Below are positions 9,106-20,812 of a stretch of DNA of 26,969 nt, piece by piece. The number at the start of each line of letters is the position of its first letter. Positions within the stretch are counted from its first letter, which is position 1. Made by a program: the position numbers and the translations under genes. Where the stretch lies: positions 1 through 26,969 of the forward strand of contig JADRCO010000751.1 of the NCBI GenBank assembly GCA_021464525.1, written 5' to 3'. This DNA comes from Rhizophagus sp. LPA8_4_AMF (Eukaryota > Glomeromycota > Glomeromycetes > Glomerales > Glomeraceae). The notes under the pieces were generated by a model. That model saw only the letters and a list, made by a program, of their open reading frames with translations, was not told where the DNA came from and searched no databases.

Positions 9106-10120
9106 ATGTTTCCGTCACAAACCGTCGAAGAGTTCTTTGCTGGAGAAACAGTTAATCTATTTAATACTGTGTCACGACTTTCTTCGTCTTTCTTTACAGT
9201 TTTTTTACAAATAAATTCATTTTTTGATGTATAGAAAGTTCCGATAAAATTCGACCGAAATGTTCTTGGTCTTGGAAATTTGATTGGAAAGGATAAAACA
9301 AAAGTAAATATATGGTCTATCCGCCTCTTTAAAAAAACATAATCATCTCAAAATTTTCAATTTTATAGGAGATATTGAAAGATCAAGTTTATGAAATTCC
9401 ATTCTATATCGCGGAAGAGCTTGTCACAAAGTAAAACTAATAAGTTTTTTGTTTTAATAATAAAATATATAAAATATGTTTTCTGATTTTTTACTTTATT
9501 ATTATAGAGAAATTGCAACATTGCAACTACCAAAAATATTTGGAAATGACGTTATGAATGCATTAAAGGTTACTCCTATTGATATGAATTTAAGAAACTA
9601 TTGTCCGCAATTTTATACATTCGCTTCTGATTATGCTTTATTGTATCCTTTTCTTTGGCTTAAACAAAATTGTAATTACTTTAAAATTAATCTTAATCTA
9701 AAAAGATGGCAAGATATTATAAATCGGGAATATCAACGTTATGGCGATGAAAGACAGCATCAGTTAGATTTAACTAAAATACAAGAATTCCTAGAGATTC
9801 TTAAAAGGGTACGTTGATATTTGTTCTTGGTTATTTACTTTATCTTCAATAGGATTATTTAAAATAATATTTTACGCATATTTTTCAAGAGTAAAATCGA
9901 TCGAGCTGTGGAAATATTGAATAGAGCAAAACGTTTTTTTGAGGATCACAATGATTTTTTAGAGAGATTGGATGATGATGAAAGAAAAAGTATGTAATTA
10001 AAAACAAAATTAATATTGTAAGAACGAGAAAGTTTAACTTGAATTTTTTTTTTATGGACAGTGTTTGAGGAACAAAGGCAAGTGTGTGAAGAAACCTATG
10101 TAGATTATACAAAACTTTGA
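9106..10120 (+). CDS. PSF3: GINS complex subunit Psf3
   Basis: Six exons: 9106..9150, 9235..9303, 9369..9430, 9508..9808, 9890..9989 and 10062..10120 (636 nt, 211 aa, against 194-216 in yeast and human). GINS joins Cdc45 and Mcm2-7 to form the replicative helicase in the nucleus. The N-terminus carries the Psf3 pattern EEFFAGETKVPIKF, then GLGNL, VYEIPFYIAEEL and the mid-region IDMNLRNYCPQFYTFA. The C-terminal helix region is FLERLDDDERKMFEEQ. Joining exons 1 and 2 restores an ..ETKVP.. match to the family, which supports the weak GTTAAT donor and GTATAG acceptor of intron 1. The start lies about 65 bp from the truncated flotillin remnant, so the promoter must overlap that pseudogene. Confidence -1.
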
Positions 10121-10609
10121 TTATTACTATAATTGAATAATTATTCCTCATAAATGCTAACACGAATTATTTACAATTTCTATTGTATGTATCGAGAACA
10201 TTAAAAATACTAATAGTAGATAAATATTGTAGTAGATAAATATCATAGTGTCTGTTATGTCGGATAATACATTACATAAACTGTTCTTTGAACGATTAAT
10301 TCGCTTCCTAAATTAAAATTCAATTATTCGTTACCCTGAAAATGTTATAGATAAACCTTCATTCGTTGTTACATACCTTAAACGAAAATTTCTATATATA
10401 TATATATATGAACCCTCAGTCAATCAAAAAGTATCGTTAAATATAGTCGAATCAATTGATTGTATTTAATACGCTAAATATATTAGGTTCTTTGATTTTG
10501 CGAAAATACGAGCGTTTGTCTTATTAATTCATTTCTAAAGCAAAATAAAATAAGATAGATTAGGTAAATTCCACATTAAAATGGAATGTTACTATTGCTA
10601 AATAAAATA
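10121..10609. other. Convergent 3' region between PSF3 and the unknown gene
   Basis: No gene is visible. It serves as the 3' flank of both neighbours. It contains two copies of TAGTAGATAAATAT near 10215-10245 and a (TA)n run near 10393-10408. Confidence -1.
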
Positions 10610-11136
10610 TTACTTTTCATACCTTTTTTTGAAATCATATAACAAATCATCTAATCCAAACATGCTAGATGATTGATCAAATTCTTCTTTATATTGTTTG
10701 CTTCGATTTTTTGCTGGTTGACTATATAATATATATATAAAAATAAAGTTAGCGATTTATTTTATTTTGATCAAAGTAAACTTTTCTCTCATTCTTACTT
10801 GGCCGACATTCCTTCGATAGTTAACATCAAACTTGTGTTAGATTCTTTACCACCTGGCCCCGCAGTAGCATTCATTTGTGGAGTGGAGCTAACTTTGCAG
10901 TTTGTTACTTGAAATTTATGGCTTAATGAATTAACATCAACAATACTTTCACCATCTTCACCAAGATTTACCAATACATACGAGTCTTTTGGTACGTCCG
11001 AGGGAAAAGGTTCGCCCTCAAATACATAATGGACCACTGGGTGTTTCCAGCACTGTTGTAACTGATCGTGAATTACAACAAACTGAGGAACAGTCGAAGG
11101 CCCCGGTGGTATTGTAGTAGATGGAGATTGTTGCAT
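10610..11136 (-). CDS. Conserved-looking small protein of unknown function
   Basis: Two exons, 11136..10799 and 10721..10610 (450 nt, 149 aa). The start MQQSPSTTIPPGP is preferred over an upstream in-frame ATG (11181), whose extra 15 residues look untranslated. The first exon reaches an in-frame TAA that is split by a perfect GTAAGA donor. Splicing to the TATATAG acceptor replaces it with a coherent 37-residue tail ending LDDLLYDFKKRYEK. The core reads VIHDQLQQCWKHPVVHYVF, then YVLVNLGEDGESIVDVNSLS and SLMLTIEG. There is no signal peptide or membrane helix. I do not recognise the family. The order (HPVVHYVF core, acidic strand, C-terminal LDDLL helix) suggests a small adaptor, but that is inference. 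It diverges from the MFS transporter across about 470 bp. Confidence -1.
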
Positions 11137-11608
11137 GTTTGCATATATATTTTTGTAATCAATGAAGTGGAAAATATACAAGAACCGGGAAATCTATATT
11201 CCCCTGTTTCACAAACGTTTCACATGCCAAGCGCTTCCATAAAATTCCATATTAAGAAAAATATTTTTAAAATTAGTATATTATTATTATTTCGAGTAAC
11301 TAAATGAAATCCCTCTAAAAAAAATTTTCATACAAATTTTACCCTCGTTTTTTTTGATCCATATTAATAAATCGAGTTCGATTTAAAGTTGAAGCAGAAA
11401 GAAGGCTTCAATTTGCGAATAATCGATCTCAACTCTTCTTATTTTAATTTAAAACTTCCTTTTAGAAATGTCAACAGGATAGATAGGTTTACATTTTCTA
11501 AGACAAAACAAAAAAAAAAAAAAAAAACGCCTAGAAGGCTTTGGTATTAACAAGAGGAATTGAAAAATTCAATCTATTTTTTTTTAGAAAAAAAAGCAAA
11601 CAGGCAAA
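11137..11608. promoter_or_regulatory. Divergent intergenic region between unknown gene and MFS transporter
   Basis: This is a 472-bp shared upstream region. It contains a long poly(dA) tract at about 11507-11527, which in fungi tends to exclude nucleosomes. AAAAAAGCAAACAGGCAAA directly precedes the transporter ATG. No clear TATA box or operator-like repeat is visible. Confidence -1.
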
Positions 11609-13783
11609 ATGTCTACAAAGGATTCAAATGATATTGACGAAGAAAGAACAATGTTTATAAAATTACCCTCGTCAGGTACCGATGCAGCAGAAATTGTAGT
11701 AGCGGATGATGATAATTCATCCGATGATTCAATTTTATTACCTGATGACATTGCAAAGAAACAAACAGCGCTTGATGCTGTTATAACAAAAATTGGGATG
11801 GGAAAATTTCAAAGACAATTATTGGTTCGTTGATATTTTTTTATTCTTATTAATGTTTGGAAATGTTTGGATAACTGATTACAATACAATCGTTTCATTT
11901 TATTCAGGTACTTTGTGGATTAGGGTGGCTAGCCGATAACGTAAATATTCTCAATTTTTTATATAAAATCCAACCTTTAACTTTTTTTAATTATCTGATA
12001 TAATTTATAGATGTGGCTCCAAGTACAGTATTTTTCAATCATGTGTTTGTCTTATATTTCATCACAATTAATTAAATTAAATTATATAATTAATTAAAAG
12101 TGTGTAGCCGTCATATTACCGAGAGTTCAAAGTGTGTAATATATTGTATCAATTTTGTAATTCTGACGCGAAATTTAATTGCTAATATACTTATCTATCA
12201 TAGAACATTTTGATTTGCCCAATTCGCTTATTGGTGCATTATCAAGTTCTTTGTTCACAGGTATGATGTTTGGCGCCTTATTTTGGGGCGTTCTTTCGGA
12301 CACTCATGGCCGTAAACAAGCGTTTAACTGGACTTTGGCTGTTACTACTTTCTTTGGAATAATTGCAAGTTTTGCACAAAGTTTTTTCCAATTATGTTTT
12401 ATGCTTTTCCTGTTAGGATTTGGCGTGGGTGGAAACATGCCAGTTGATGGTAATAAATGATTCATTTAGGATTTTTCTGCAATAATTCTTGTGTTAACCT
12501 ATTCATAAAATTTAGGTGCGCTTTTCCTTGAATTTATACCTAAAGAACATCAATACCTTCTCACTTTTATGTCAGTGTTCTTTTCTTTTGGTGCTGTGCT
12601 CAGTTCAGTTTTAGCATATTTTATTTTACCACCTAACAGTTGTTCCAAAGAGGAATGTAATGTTTACGAAGAAAACAACGGTTGGAGATATATGTTAGCA
12701 ATTTTAGGGTCCTTGGTGAGTTTTGTACTTTTCTATTTATGTAATTACGTATTTAGAATATTAAAAAAAATGAAATTTATTCAATATTTCCTTTTCAACC
12801 TTAGACATTTTTAATGCTCATGTGCCGTATTTTGTTTTTTCAACTTCAAGAATCACCTAAATATTTAATTGCTCGCAATCGCAAACATGATGCTGTGCTC
12901 GTGCTACGTAAGATTGCGAAGATTAATGGTAATAATATGCAAATCCAAGCCAGTGACTTTCCAACTCCCGCAAATACTACAAATCCTCGTAATAGTTCAT
13001 TTTCTTCTTTCCCATTTCCAAATGAAACTCAACATACCAAGGTTGAGTTCATCTCAGATCCAATATCATATATTAAACACAAGACATCATCAAATAGACA
13101 AGTAGTCATGTCTTTGTTCACAAGGAAATGGTTTATGACAACAATTCTTGTTTGGTGCATATGGACATTGGTATCTTTCGCTTACACAATGTTTAACGTG
13201 TTTCTACCTAAATATCTTGAGAGCTTGGGCTTAGATAATGGTGGAAGTGATTCATTGATGCAAGATGTTTTAAAAGATTATGTCGTATATTCACTGTGCG
13301 GTGTTCCAGGATCTTTAGCTGCAGCATGGTTAATTGAAACTTTTCTTGGTCGTATTGGCACTATGTCAACCGCAACATTTGGTACTGCATTATCTGTGTT
13401 CCTTTTCTCGGTCGTTAAATCACATTCTAGTGAAATCATCTCTTCAGCTATGGTTAGCTTTTTGGCCACATTGAATTACGCAGTTATTTATGGATATACC
13501 CCAGAAGTTTTTGAATCAAAAGTAAGGGGTACAGCTTGTGGTATAGCTTCAGCTTTTGGAAGAGTGTAAGTTATTTTCCTATCTTTATTTTACATTTTTT
13601 CTCTTTTTTCACTTTAATCTTATCTGCTTTTATTTTAGCGCGGGTGTAATCGCTCCAATGGTGACAGGCTTGCTCCTTTCAATTAGCGTATCTATACCAT
13701 TATACGTTGCCGCATTATTATTTACGATATCCGGTGTTTGTATGGTTTTATTACCTATCGAGACTAAAGGAAGGCAAGCTTGA
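11609..13783 (+). CDS. Major facilitator transporter, SV2/SVOP-like sugar-porter type
   Basis: Eight exons: 11609..11824, 11908..11940, 12011..12022, 12101..12131, 12204..12449, 12516..12715, 12805..13565 and 13639..13783 (1644 nt, 547 aa). The acidic cytosolic N-terminus (about 70 aa) is followed by LLVLCGLGWLADNMWLQ and VAVILPRVQKHF. Then come the MFS loop motif GVLSDTHGRKQAF, the membrane segments GFGVGGNMPVDGALFLEF and the mid-loop ESPKYLIARNR. A C-terminal PIETKGR box resembles the PETKGR of sugar porters. The layout matches fungal SV2-related permeases. The substrate cannot be told and could be an organic ion or sugar. Exon 3 is only 12 nt (MWLQ) and is needed to keep the conserved ADNMWLQ motif. 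The first donor is the unusual GTTCGT. Confidence -1.
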
Positions 13784-14081
13784 TGAGGCAAACATAAATT
13801 ATTGACCAAAAATAAATACAATTATTAAACCAATTAAATCGATGAAATATATTGTCTTATTTAATTTATTTTTTTTTTGTATTCAAAATTTTATTTTAAT
13901 AAAGATCTGATAAATATACGTATATTTTTATTATATTAGCAATTTAGCATTAAGAGTGTATATACAATCACATGATCGTGAGATTAACATGCAGTGTGCC
14001 GTAACACAAGATTTCCAAGTCAACAACCCCACAGCAATAATACTAACGATCACTTTTTTTCGTCACAAAATACACAAAGCA
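13784..14081. other. Intergenic region between the MFS gene and CTNNBL1
   Basis: Nothing coding is seen. AATAAA-like signals at about 13810 and 13900 fit the transporter 3' end. The CTNNBL1 frame stays open back to 13956, but there is no ATG in good context before 14082 except at 13989. Confidence -1.
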
Positions 14082-17000
14082 ATGAATGTAGATAAGCTTT
14101 TTAACATCCCCTCTAGTTCCATTCCTAGTGGAAAAAACAAAAGGAAACTTACAGCGAATCCAAATATTGAAGTACTTAAAGCAGTGCGTCAAAAAACTAA
14201 TCCCGAAGAACTTGAAGAAATTTCCGATTTTGTAACTGGGAATAAAGATTTCAAAACTTCACAACCTGTTCCATCAAAAAGTGCTCTTGCCACATCTAGT
14301 TCTTCGAAAGGAAAGGGTAAAGCCGTACAAATATCTGATGAAGTTGAAGAACAAGAATATTATATTGACGACTATGAAGAATACGAAAGCGATTTAGAAG
14401 AGGAAGAAGGTGGAAGATTTTATGGAGGTGGATTAACCGAAGAACAAAAAAGAATTTTAGATTTAGTTGATCAGGTTGATATTGAGGAGGTTTGTATTTA
14501 ATAATTTAAGGATTTCTTTCTTTTATTTTTTTTTTTAATATAAAAGTTAGTTATTAATTAATTTATATTTTCACATTCCCAAGCCAGAAAATTTAGACTT
14601 AGCTGGAGTGCGTAAAATGATTTTGAAGTTTGAAAAAGCCATACGTAAAAATCAAGAACTTCGCGTTAAATACCCTGATGATCCGACAAAGTAAGTTTTG
14701 ACTTTTTTACGCGTCATATATAACAAAAATCATTAATAAATGGTTATATAATATATTTCATTTAGATTTATGGAATCAGAAGCGGATCTTGATGAAGAAA
14801 TTAAACATTTATTAACTCTTACTGAAGTACCTGATCTGTACCCTCAGATAGTTCAATTGGGGGCTGTAGATTTAATCGTGTCACTTTTAAGTCATGAGAA
14901 TACAGATATTACTATTGATGCGATAGAATTGCTAAATGAATTGACAGATGAAGATGTTGTAGCAGAACATGAAGAAGGTGCTATAAAAATTTTTATTGAT
15001 GCATTGGTAATATTATTATTCTTTATAAGGTATGATTGTTTTGGCGCCAATTGTATTTTTTTAATATAATAATTTAAATTACTTTTCTTTTATTAGCTTG
15101 AACATCAATTATTGGAACTTTTAGTCCAGAATCTAAGTAGATTAGATGAAGAAGAACCTGCTGATAAACAAGGAGTTTTTAACACACTTGGTATATACTT
15201 TTTTTTTATGAAAAGGGATCATCATGTAATAGTTACAACATATTTAGATAATATTAAAATTAATTAAAATTAGGTATAATTGAAAATTTAACATCATTTG
15301 ATCCTGTAATATCTGAGAGAATTGTTGGAGATACAAATTTATTACAATGGATGCTTAACAGAATTAGGGTCAAAGCGTTTGATTCTAATAAACAGTATTG
15401 TAGTGAGTTATTGGCAATTTTATTGCAAAATAGTCGAGGTATTAATTATTTTTAAAGTATTTTATTGTTTTAAATAGTTATCTACACAACTAATTATTTC
15501 ATTATTTTTTTTAGTTAACAGATTAAAACTTGGAGAGTTGGGTGGTGTTGATGTTCTATTACAAGTCTTGAACGTATGGGCTTTTTAAATTGCAAATTTT
15601 GTTTTTTTATTATAAGCAATTCCCGAATTAAAAATTTTCTTTACTTTTATAAAGTCTTATAAACGTAAAGATCCAAAGGATGCTGATGAAACAGAGATGA
15701 TGGAGAATTATTTTGATGCTCTATGTTTAGTATTAGAGGAGCCAGAAATCAAACAAAAATTTTTGGATGGTGAAGGGGTTGAACTAATGTTGATTATGAT
15801 GAAGTAGGTTTTTGTATTTATAAACTCGAACAAAAAGCACATTCCTTCTAATACGTGATAAAATATTAAATATTAGAGAGAAGATGATGTCTCGCATGCG
15901 TTCCATAAAAGTGTTAGATCATGCATTGTCAACACCAATGGGATTAAGGAATTGTGAGCGGTTTGTGGAGATATTCGGACTTAAAACGCTCTTTGCTGCT
16001 TTTATGCGTAAGGTAAATATATATATTAGGTATATTCAATATCAATCAGGTTTTCGGTATATTTGCTAGGAGGTTTGGTCATAACCTGTAATATTTGGTT
16101 TAGCCTGCATCATTTTGACGTGATTAAAATTTTCAACCAACGTAAGGATTATATGGATTATATGAAATCTCCGAGTATAGGGTTATAATAATAATTTATA
16201 AAAAGAAATAGATCAGATAATCTTGCGAATTATAACAATTTTGATATGATTTGATTTATAATTATTTAATTGTTATTATAGGGCTTAAAAAAACTCAAAA
16301 AAAATTATAAAACATTCACCGAATTTGAAGAAGAAGGTAATTAAGTTTCTTTAATATAGTTATTTCTTCTGTTAATTGGCGGTTAATTTCGCTCACAATT
16401 GATAATTTTTAGAACATATCATGGGAATAATTGTTTCCTTATTAAAAAACCTTCCACATGATAGTGAAGCTCGAATGCGGTTAATAAATAAATTTATTGA
16501 AACCAATTACGAGAAGGTGGACAGATTGTTGGAAATTAGAGAAAGTTATGAAGCTAAAGTCGAAAATGTTAATAAGGAGATTGAAGGAGAAAAAGAGGTA
16601 CATGCAATCATTTTTAAAAATTTTTTTACCACAGATTAATCATGGTTAAGTATTCCATTTATTTAGACATTAGACGGGGATGATAGTGAAATGGAAGAGC
16701 TTTACCTAAGACGACGATTAGATGGGGGTTTATTTACTTTACAACTCGTCGATCTTACAATTGCATGGATTTGTTTCGAGGACTCCGCGGTACGTGATTA
16801 TTTTTATAATAAACAATTACTTAATACTAGTTTTAGGAATAATCATAATAGTCGTAGTATGTTAACGCTGATGATAACAATTATTGTTATTTTTGTGAAC
16901 AATGATTACATGATGTAATGCAATTGCCGCGTTGTGTAACATTAAATCTTTAATTCCTTTTTGGAATTACAGATCAAAGAACATGTAAGCATTCTTCTAA

Positions 17001-17359
17001 ATCGGACAGGACGTAGTTTATCTAATGTAAAGACTATTTTAGAAGGTAAGACGTTTTCACTCTTTGTCTGCTAATCTTTTGTTAATTTGCTATTCCCCTA
17101 ATTCGGAATTTCTTTATTTTTGCTGTATTCCAATTTTGGAAATCATTTGCAATTTCATTGTATCACTACAGATTATTTTAAAAACATGGGCGATGTCGAT
17201 CAAATTGAGGCTGAAAATCGGGTTTCCAGTGAAAATGTCAAAGAATCGATGGAAATAGACAACGAATTACCAGTGGCAACAAAGACAGATGATGATACTT
17301 TAAAGGAGAGATCATTAAAAGAAAAACAGATTGTTGAAATGTTGATAGGTTCATTATAA
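14082..17359 (+). CDS. CTNNBL1: Beta-catenin-like protein 1 (CTNNBL1), spliceosome-associated ARM protein
   Basis: Thirteen exons: 14082..14489, 14584..14690, 14766..15006, 15097..15190, 15274..15438, 15515..15573, 15655..15803, 15877..16012, 16282..16336, 16413..16597, 16667..16789, 16973..17045 and 17172..17359 (1983 nt, 660 aa; human is 563). The family binds the Prp19/CDC5L complex in the nucleus. The Lys-rich GKNKRKLT near the N-terminus may be a nuclear signal. A long acidic stretch (residues about 85-115) precedes EEQKRILDLVDQVD. The signature core is GVRKMILKFEKAIRKNQELR, KYPDDPTKFMESEADL and VDLIVSLLSHENTD. ARM helices follow through GLRNCERFVEIFGLKTLF, LKKNYKTFTEFEEEEH and FTLQLVDLTIAWIC. 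The start at 14082 is chosen because upstream frame is unlike the family. The last exon has an acidic tail ending EKQIVEMLIGSL. Confidence -1.
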
Positions 17360-18260
17360 AAGATAAAATACACTTTCTTCAAATAGAAGTTTGATTTTAT
17401 TTTAGTAATCTCAGAATATTCTTTATAATTTATTTTTTACACTTATATTGAATATGTTTCAGGTGTAACCAAATAAAAATTTATTTTACATTGTAAAGTT
17501 TAATTCATATAAGGTTAATAATAATAAATTTTAGCTTATTGATTGGATAATGACGACATTAAATCATTTATAAATGTTCCACATTATAAGAAAATTGAAT
17601 TAATGATTGGTATTTAAAAATGATTAACATATTTCAGAGTTTGAAGTTTCATTCGTGCAACATTGTGCAATTCCGAAATCGCTAAAGAAAGGCATTAAAT
17701 CGACTACAGTGCGTTTATGTATTCTCTTTTTGGTATTGATATTCATACCTTTGTCAATGTCCGACGTCTTTGTTAACCATGCTACTCCATGTTTTCCAAT
17801 CTAGTAAACAAGCAACTGTTCATCCAAAAATGGCCATTTCTATAACTAGACAACAAGTTAGATTGGTGTACCTACCGAATTTTATACTTTAAAATGGCTT
17901 CAAAAAAGCCGTTGATCAATTTTCTTTCTTTCTTTTAAACTCATTAAAAAGGCGCTCTTTTATCTGAATGATACTGGAGAATTAGGGATAACTTTTTTTG
18001 GTGGTTTAATAAAGACTTGAATTTTTTAACGCAATTCATAAAAACTTCCAAAAAAGCTTTCCTTCTTTTCATTTGTCACATTTTCTAAAATTCGCTATTA
18101 CCCCTTTTCCATTGAAACTCTCATTTTTTTCGAATTGTAATATATTTTTCACGCTGGCGTGCGCGCTTTAATTTAGATATTAATTTTTTTTCTTTTTGTT
18201 TTGTTCGAGAATTTCTTGTTAATATTACGTTCAAAACTTTTGTACAAATAGCTTTTAACC
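17360..18260. other. Gene-free region between CTNNBL1 and the RING gene
   Basis: It holds the CTNNBL1 3' end (AATAAA at about 17471-17476) and the upstream region of the next gene. A frame open for about 54 codons at 17640-17804, just after a TTTCAG acceptor-like site, contains a hydrophobic stretch (LCILFLVLIFIPL) but has no ATG at its head and no recognised match, so I do not call it. A small hairpin, GGCTT...AAGCC, lies near 17897-17912. GCGTGCGCGC near 18155 is an unusual GC patch about 100 bp before the RING gene start. Confidence -1.
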
Positions 18261-19715
18261 ATGACTCGCTTCACGCCTGCAAATTTTTTCCCTTTTCTCC
18301 TGTTATTCATATTTTGCGCCACAGTCCTCGCTGGACCAACCCTGCATGAGGATATAGTATATGTTAGTGATAATAATAATTCAGATATAAATTCTGTTGT
18401 TGTAGAAAAAACAGATGATGGAAAACAATCTGAAGGAGTTGACTACACTGAAGAAAATGCAAATTTACAACAACTCGTAGATACACCAGATCCCTCAGGC
18501 AACGTTAAGGTATGTAAAAATGGGTTGACCTCAATAAATGTCTTTATATTTTCGAATTTTAATAATAACTCTTTCTTATGTAATTATTAGGGCTTATTGT
18601 ACAACCCTGGTAATGTTTGCACTGGGGAAACCTCCAAAGCTATCCCAAAAAATATTCCTAATTCCTTAATGAATCAACGTATTGCTCTCATTAAACAAAG
18701 TGATTGTTCAATTTACGATCAGATTAGTGCTGTTCAAAAAGATGGTGTGATTGGTGCGGTTTTTTATGGTGATGGCCCTACACCTGCTTCAACGTCATCA
18801 AAGCCCAATATAAAAATTCCAGTTTTTAAAATCAATAAGGAAAAAGGTGATAATTTAATGAACAAACTCAGTGAAGTTGCAGCAACCGAAGGTTCTACAA
18901 AAATGGTCAGAGTTATTATGTTACCTTCTCCAGGTTCATTTGGTGGTGGTTGGCAAATTGCTATAATCGTTATTGGAGCTATACTTGCAGCTTCGTTCTT
19001 GGTGTCTGGTGAATATATTTAAAGATATTTCTTAATAAGTTTTTTTTTACGTATCTTGTTGAGGAACTAATTTATTCTGATTTATTTTCTTTTTTTTTTA
19101 GTATTGATTCATTGCCGCTTATATCAACTTAGACGTCGTGAACGAAATTTGATGATTGCTCAACACGAAGCTAATGTAAATTCCAAATTAAAAGTTTTCA
19201 CCTTAGAAAAATCCGTATTGAAAACTTTCCCCACCAAGGTCTATAGTAAACAACTCGACAGATCAGTTGCCACTTCCGATTCTTCCAAATCGGCGACCAT
19301 TTCTGAAGTTTGTTCTATTTGTTTAGAAGAACTTGTTGATGGTGAAACTTTAAGAGAGTTACCATGTTCTCATTTGTATCATATGGAATGTGTTGATAAA
19401 TGGCTTACAACAAAATCATCACATTGTCCTCTTTGTAAGCAAGATGCTACTCCACCCGAAATTGCTGAAAAACGTGAGAAAAAATATGCTCACGCAATTC
19501 AAGTTCAAGATAGGCTTAATAATATTTATGATACTTCAAATGAAACTAGGAATACCGGCGGTAGTTCCTCAACATTTTCAAGGATTTTGGATATGTTTGG
19601 CTATGGAGGTTCAGGTCGTGAATCTCAATCTCGTGTGAGACCCACTGGTGGAAATCTCTTCGCTATTCAAGAACTTCCTCCTGTTCATCATGACAACTTA
19701 AATCGTATTGTATAA
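18261..19715 (+). CDS. PA-TM-RING E3 ubiquitin ligase
   Basis: Three exons: 18261..18509, 18591..19008 and 19102..19715 (1281 nt, 426 aa). A signal peptide (residues 1-24, core FFPFLLLFIFCATVLA) leads to a lumenal protease-associated domain. That domain contains RIALIKQSDCSIYDQIS and GVIGAVFYGDGP. One membrane helix follows (about 204-226, IAIIVIGAILAASFLVS). The cytosolic part carries a complete RING-H2 finger: Cys 293, 296, 311, His 313, 316 and Cys 319, 331, 334. The RING recruits an E2 and moves ubiquitin to membrane substrates on endosomes or vacuole, as in RNF13 and similar proteins. The tail is Ser/Gly-rich. Retaining intron 2 would add four codons (GEYI) and stop at 19022, giving a PA-TM protein with no RING. 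Confidence -1.
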
Positions 19716-20812
19716 TAGAATTCAAAAAGAAAACGAAGAGATTTCATCACATAAGGGAATTCATAGTAACAAATCCTCTGTTATATATATACATTCATCA
19801 CCATCCTTCTCTTTTCGCACATGTACAAAGTTATCATGAATTCCCAATTTTACTAGACGCATTTTCATGAAAACCCTGCATTTTTTTTATACATTCCGCA
19901 TTTGTTATTCATTTTTGCATTTTTTCCATACTTTTTTTTGCATTTACGCTCATATTTTGCATTCAATCACATACATATACATTCATAGATTTTAAATATA
20001 TATACTAGCATTCGTGTACATGACTTTTATCTTTGTTATAGATTATATACAATTTTTTGCATTCATTTACACGGTATATACAACATTCGCATTTTCTTCA
20101 TCTACATTTTTTCATATGGTTTATTTGGGTTTTCACATTCAACTCTTCACAATATCACTACATATATATTTTTTTCCAATTTCAATTTTTTTCTGTAGTT
20201 ACTTTCATATTATACCCTTATCCTTCATATCTCCTTAAAAAAATTCGGTTGTTTCATCGAATTTTTTTTTAATTTCGAACTTCCTCTCTTTCATTACTTC
20301 CGCGTTACTCCTCTTTAAGTTGAAAATTTTATTTTCTTCTTATATTTATGTATAACTTACTTTCATTTTTGTATTTTTTTATTAAAGGAATCCCTTTTAT
20401 TCGTTAAATCTTGTAAAAAGTGATAAAAATAATTTAAATATATTATATATTATACATTTAAAATTGAATTGTGTAAAATGTTGTTATCGTTTTTGACTTA
20501 TCAAAGACCATAGATATAATCTGCTAAACTGTAAATGTGATAGTCATTCGTATTGTTTTAATCGAGTTTATCTGTTATGATCAAGATCATCACACTTTTC
20601 GCTTTCAAGATTTTTTTGGGGAAATAGTTAGTTACTGCGGATGTGATTATAATTCTGAAACATGCTGCATAATCAAATTATTCGTCGCACGAATTACGCC
20701 TTTCAGCAATCAATCGGTTTAGATAAAAGCATGTTTGAAAACTAGCTGGTTTTTCTTCAAGAAATTTTCAATTTCTCGACCTATTTTTGAATCATTTTAA
20801 TTACTATATAAA
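19716..20812. other. Long 3' flank of the RING gene and PQ-loop upstream region
   Basis: No gene is supported. From 19840 to 20270 the plus strand is T-rich and poor in G. It has eight GCATT pentamers between about 19878 and 20092, many as TTGCATT. Open frames here (for example 20014-20238) are low-complexity Phe/Tyr/Ile strings and are not called. CCTTATCCTTCATATCTCC marks the end of the T-rich part. The remainder up to 20812 is AT-rich with ATTACTATATAAA as a TATA-like element just before the next start. Confidence -1.

Noticed and set aside
10393-10408. (TA)n run
   Set aside because: An ordinary microsatellite in AT-rich DNA; several more occur in the window.
13956-14081. In-frame N-terminal extension of CTNNBL1 from 13956
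   Set aside because: The first codon is GTG, the residues do not resemble the family, and MNVDKLFNIP at 14082 is a natural start.
17638-17804. Hydrophobic open stretch after an acceptor-like TTTCAG
   Set aside because: No ATG at its head, no donor or upstream exon, and no family resemblance.
20014-20272. Two overlapping plus-strand frames of 71-74 codons
   Set aside because: Low-complexity Phe/Tyr/Ile/Ser strings from T-rich DNA, with no motif and no splice context.
20537-20722. 61-codon plus-strand frame before the PQ-loop gene
   Set aside because: A Cys-rich chance frame without signal peptide or homology, lying in the promoter of the next gene.
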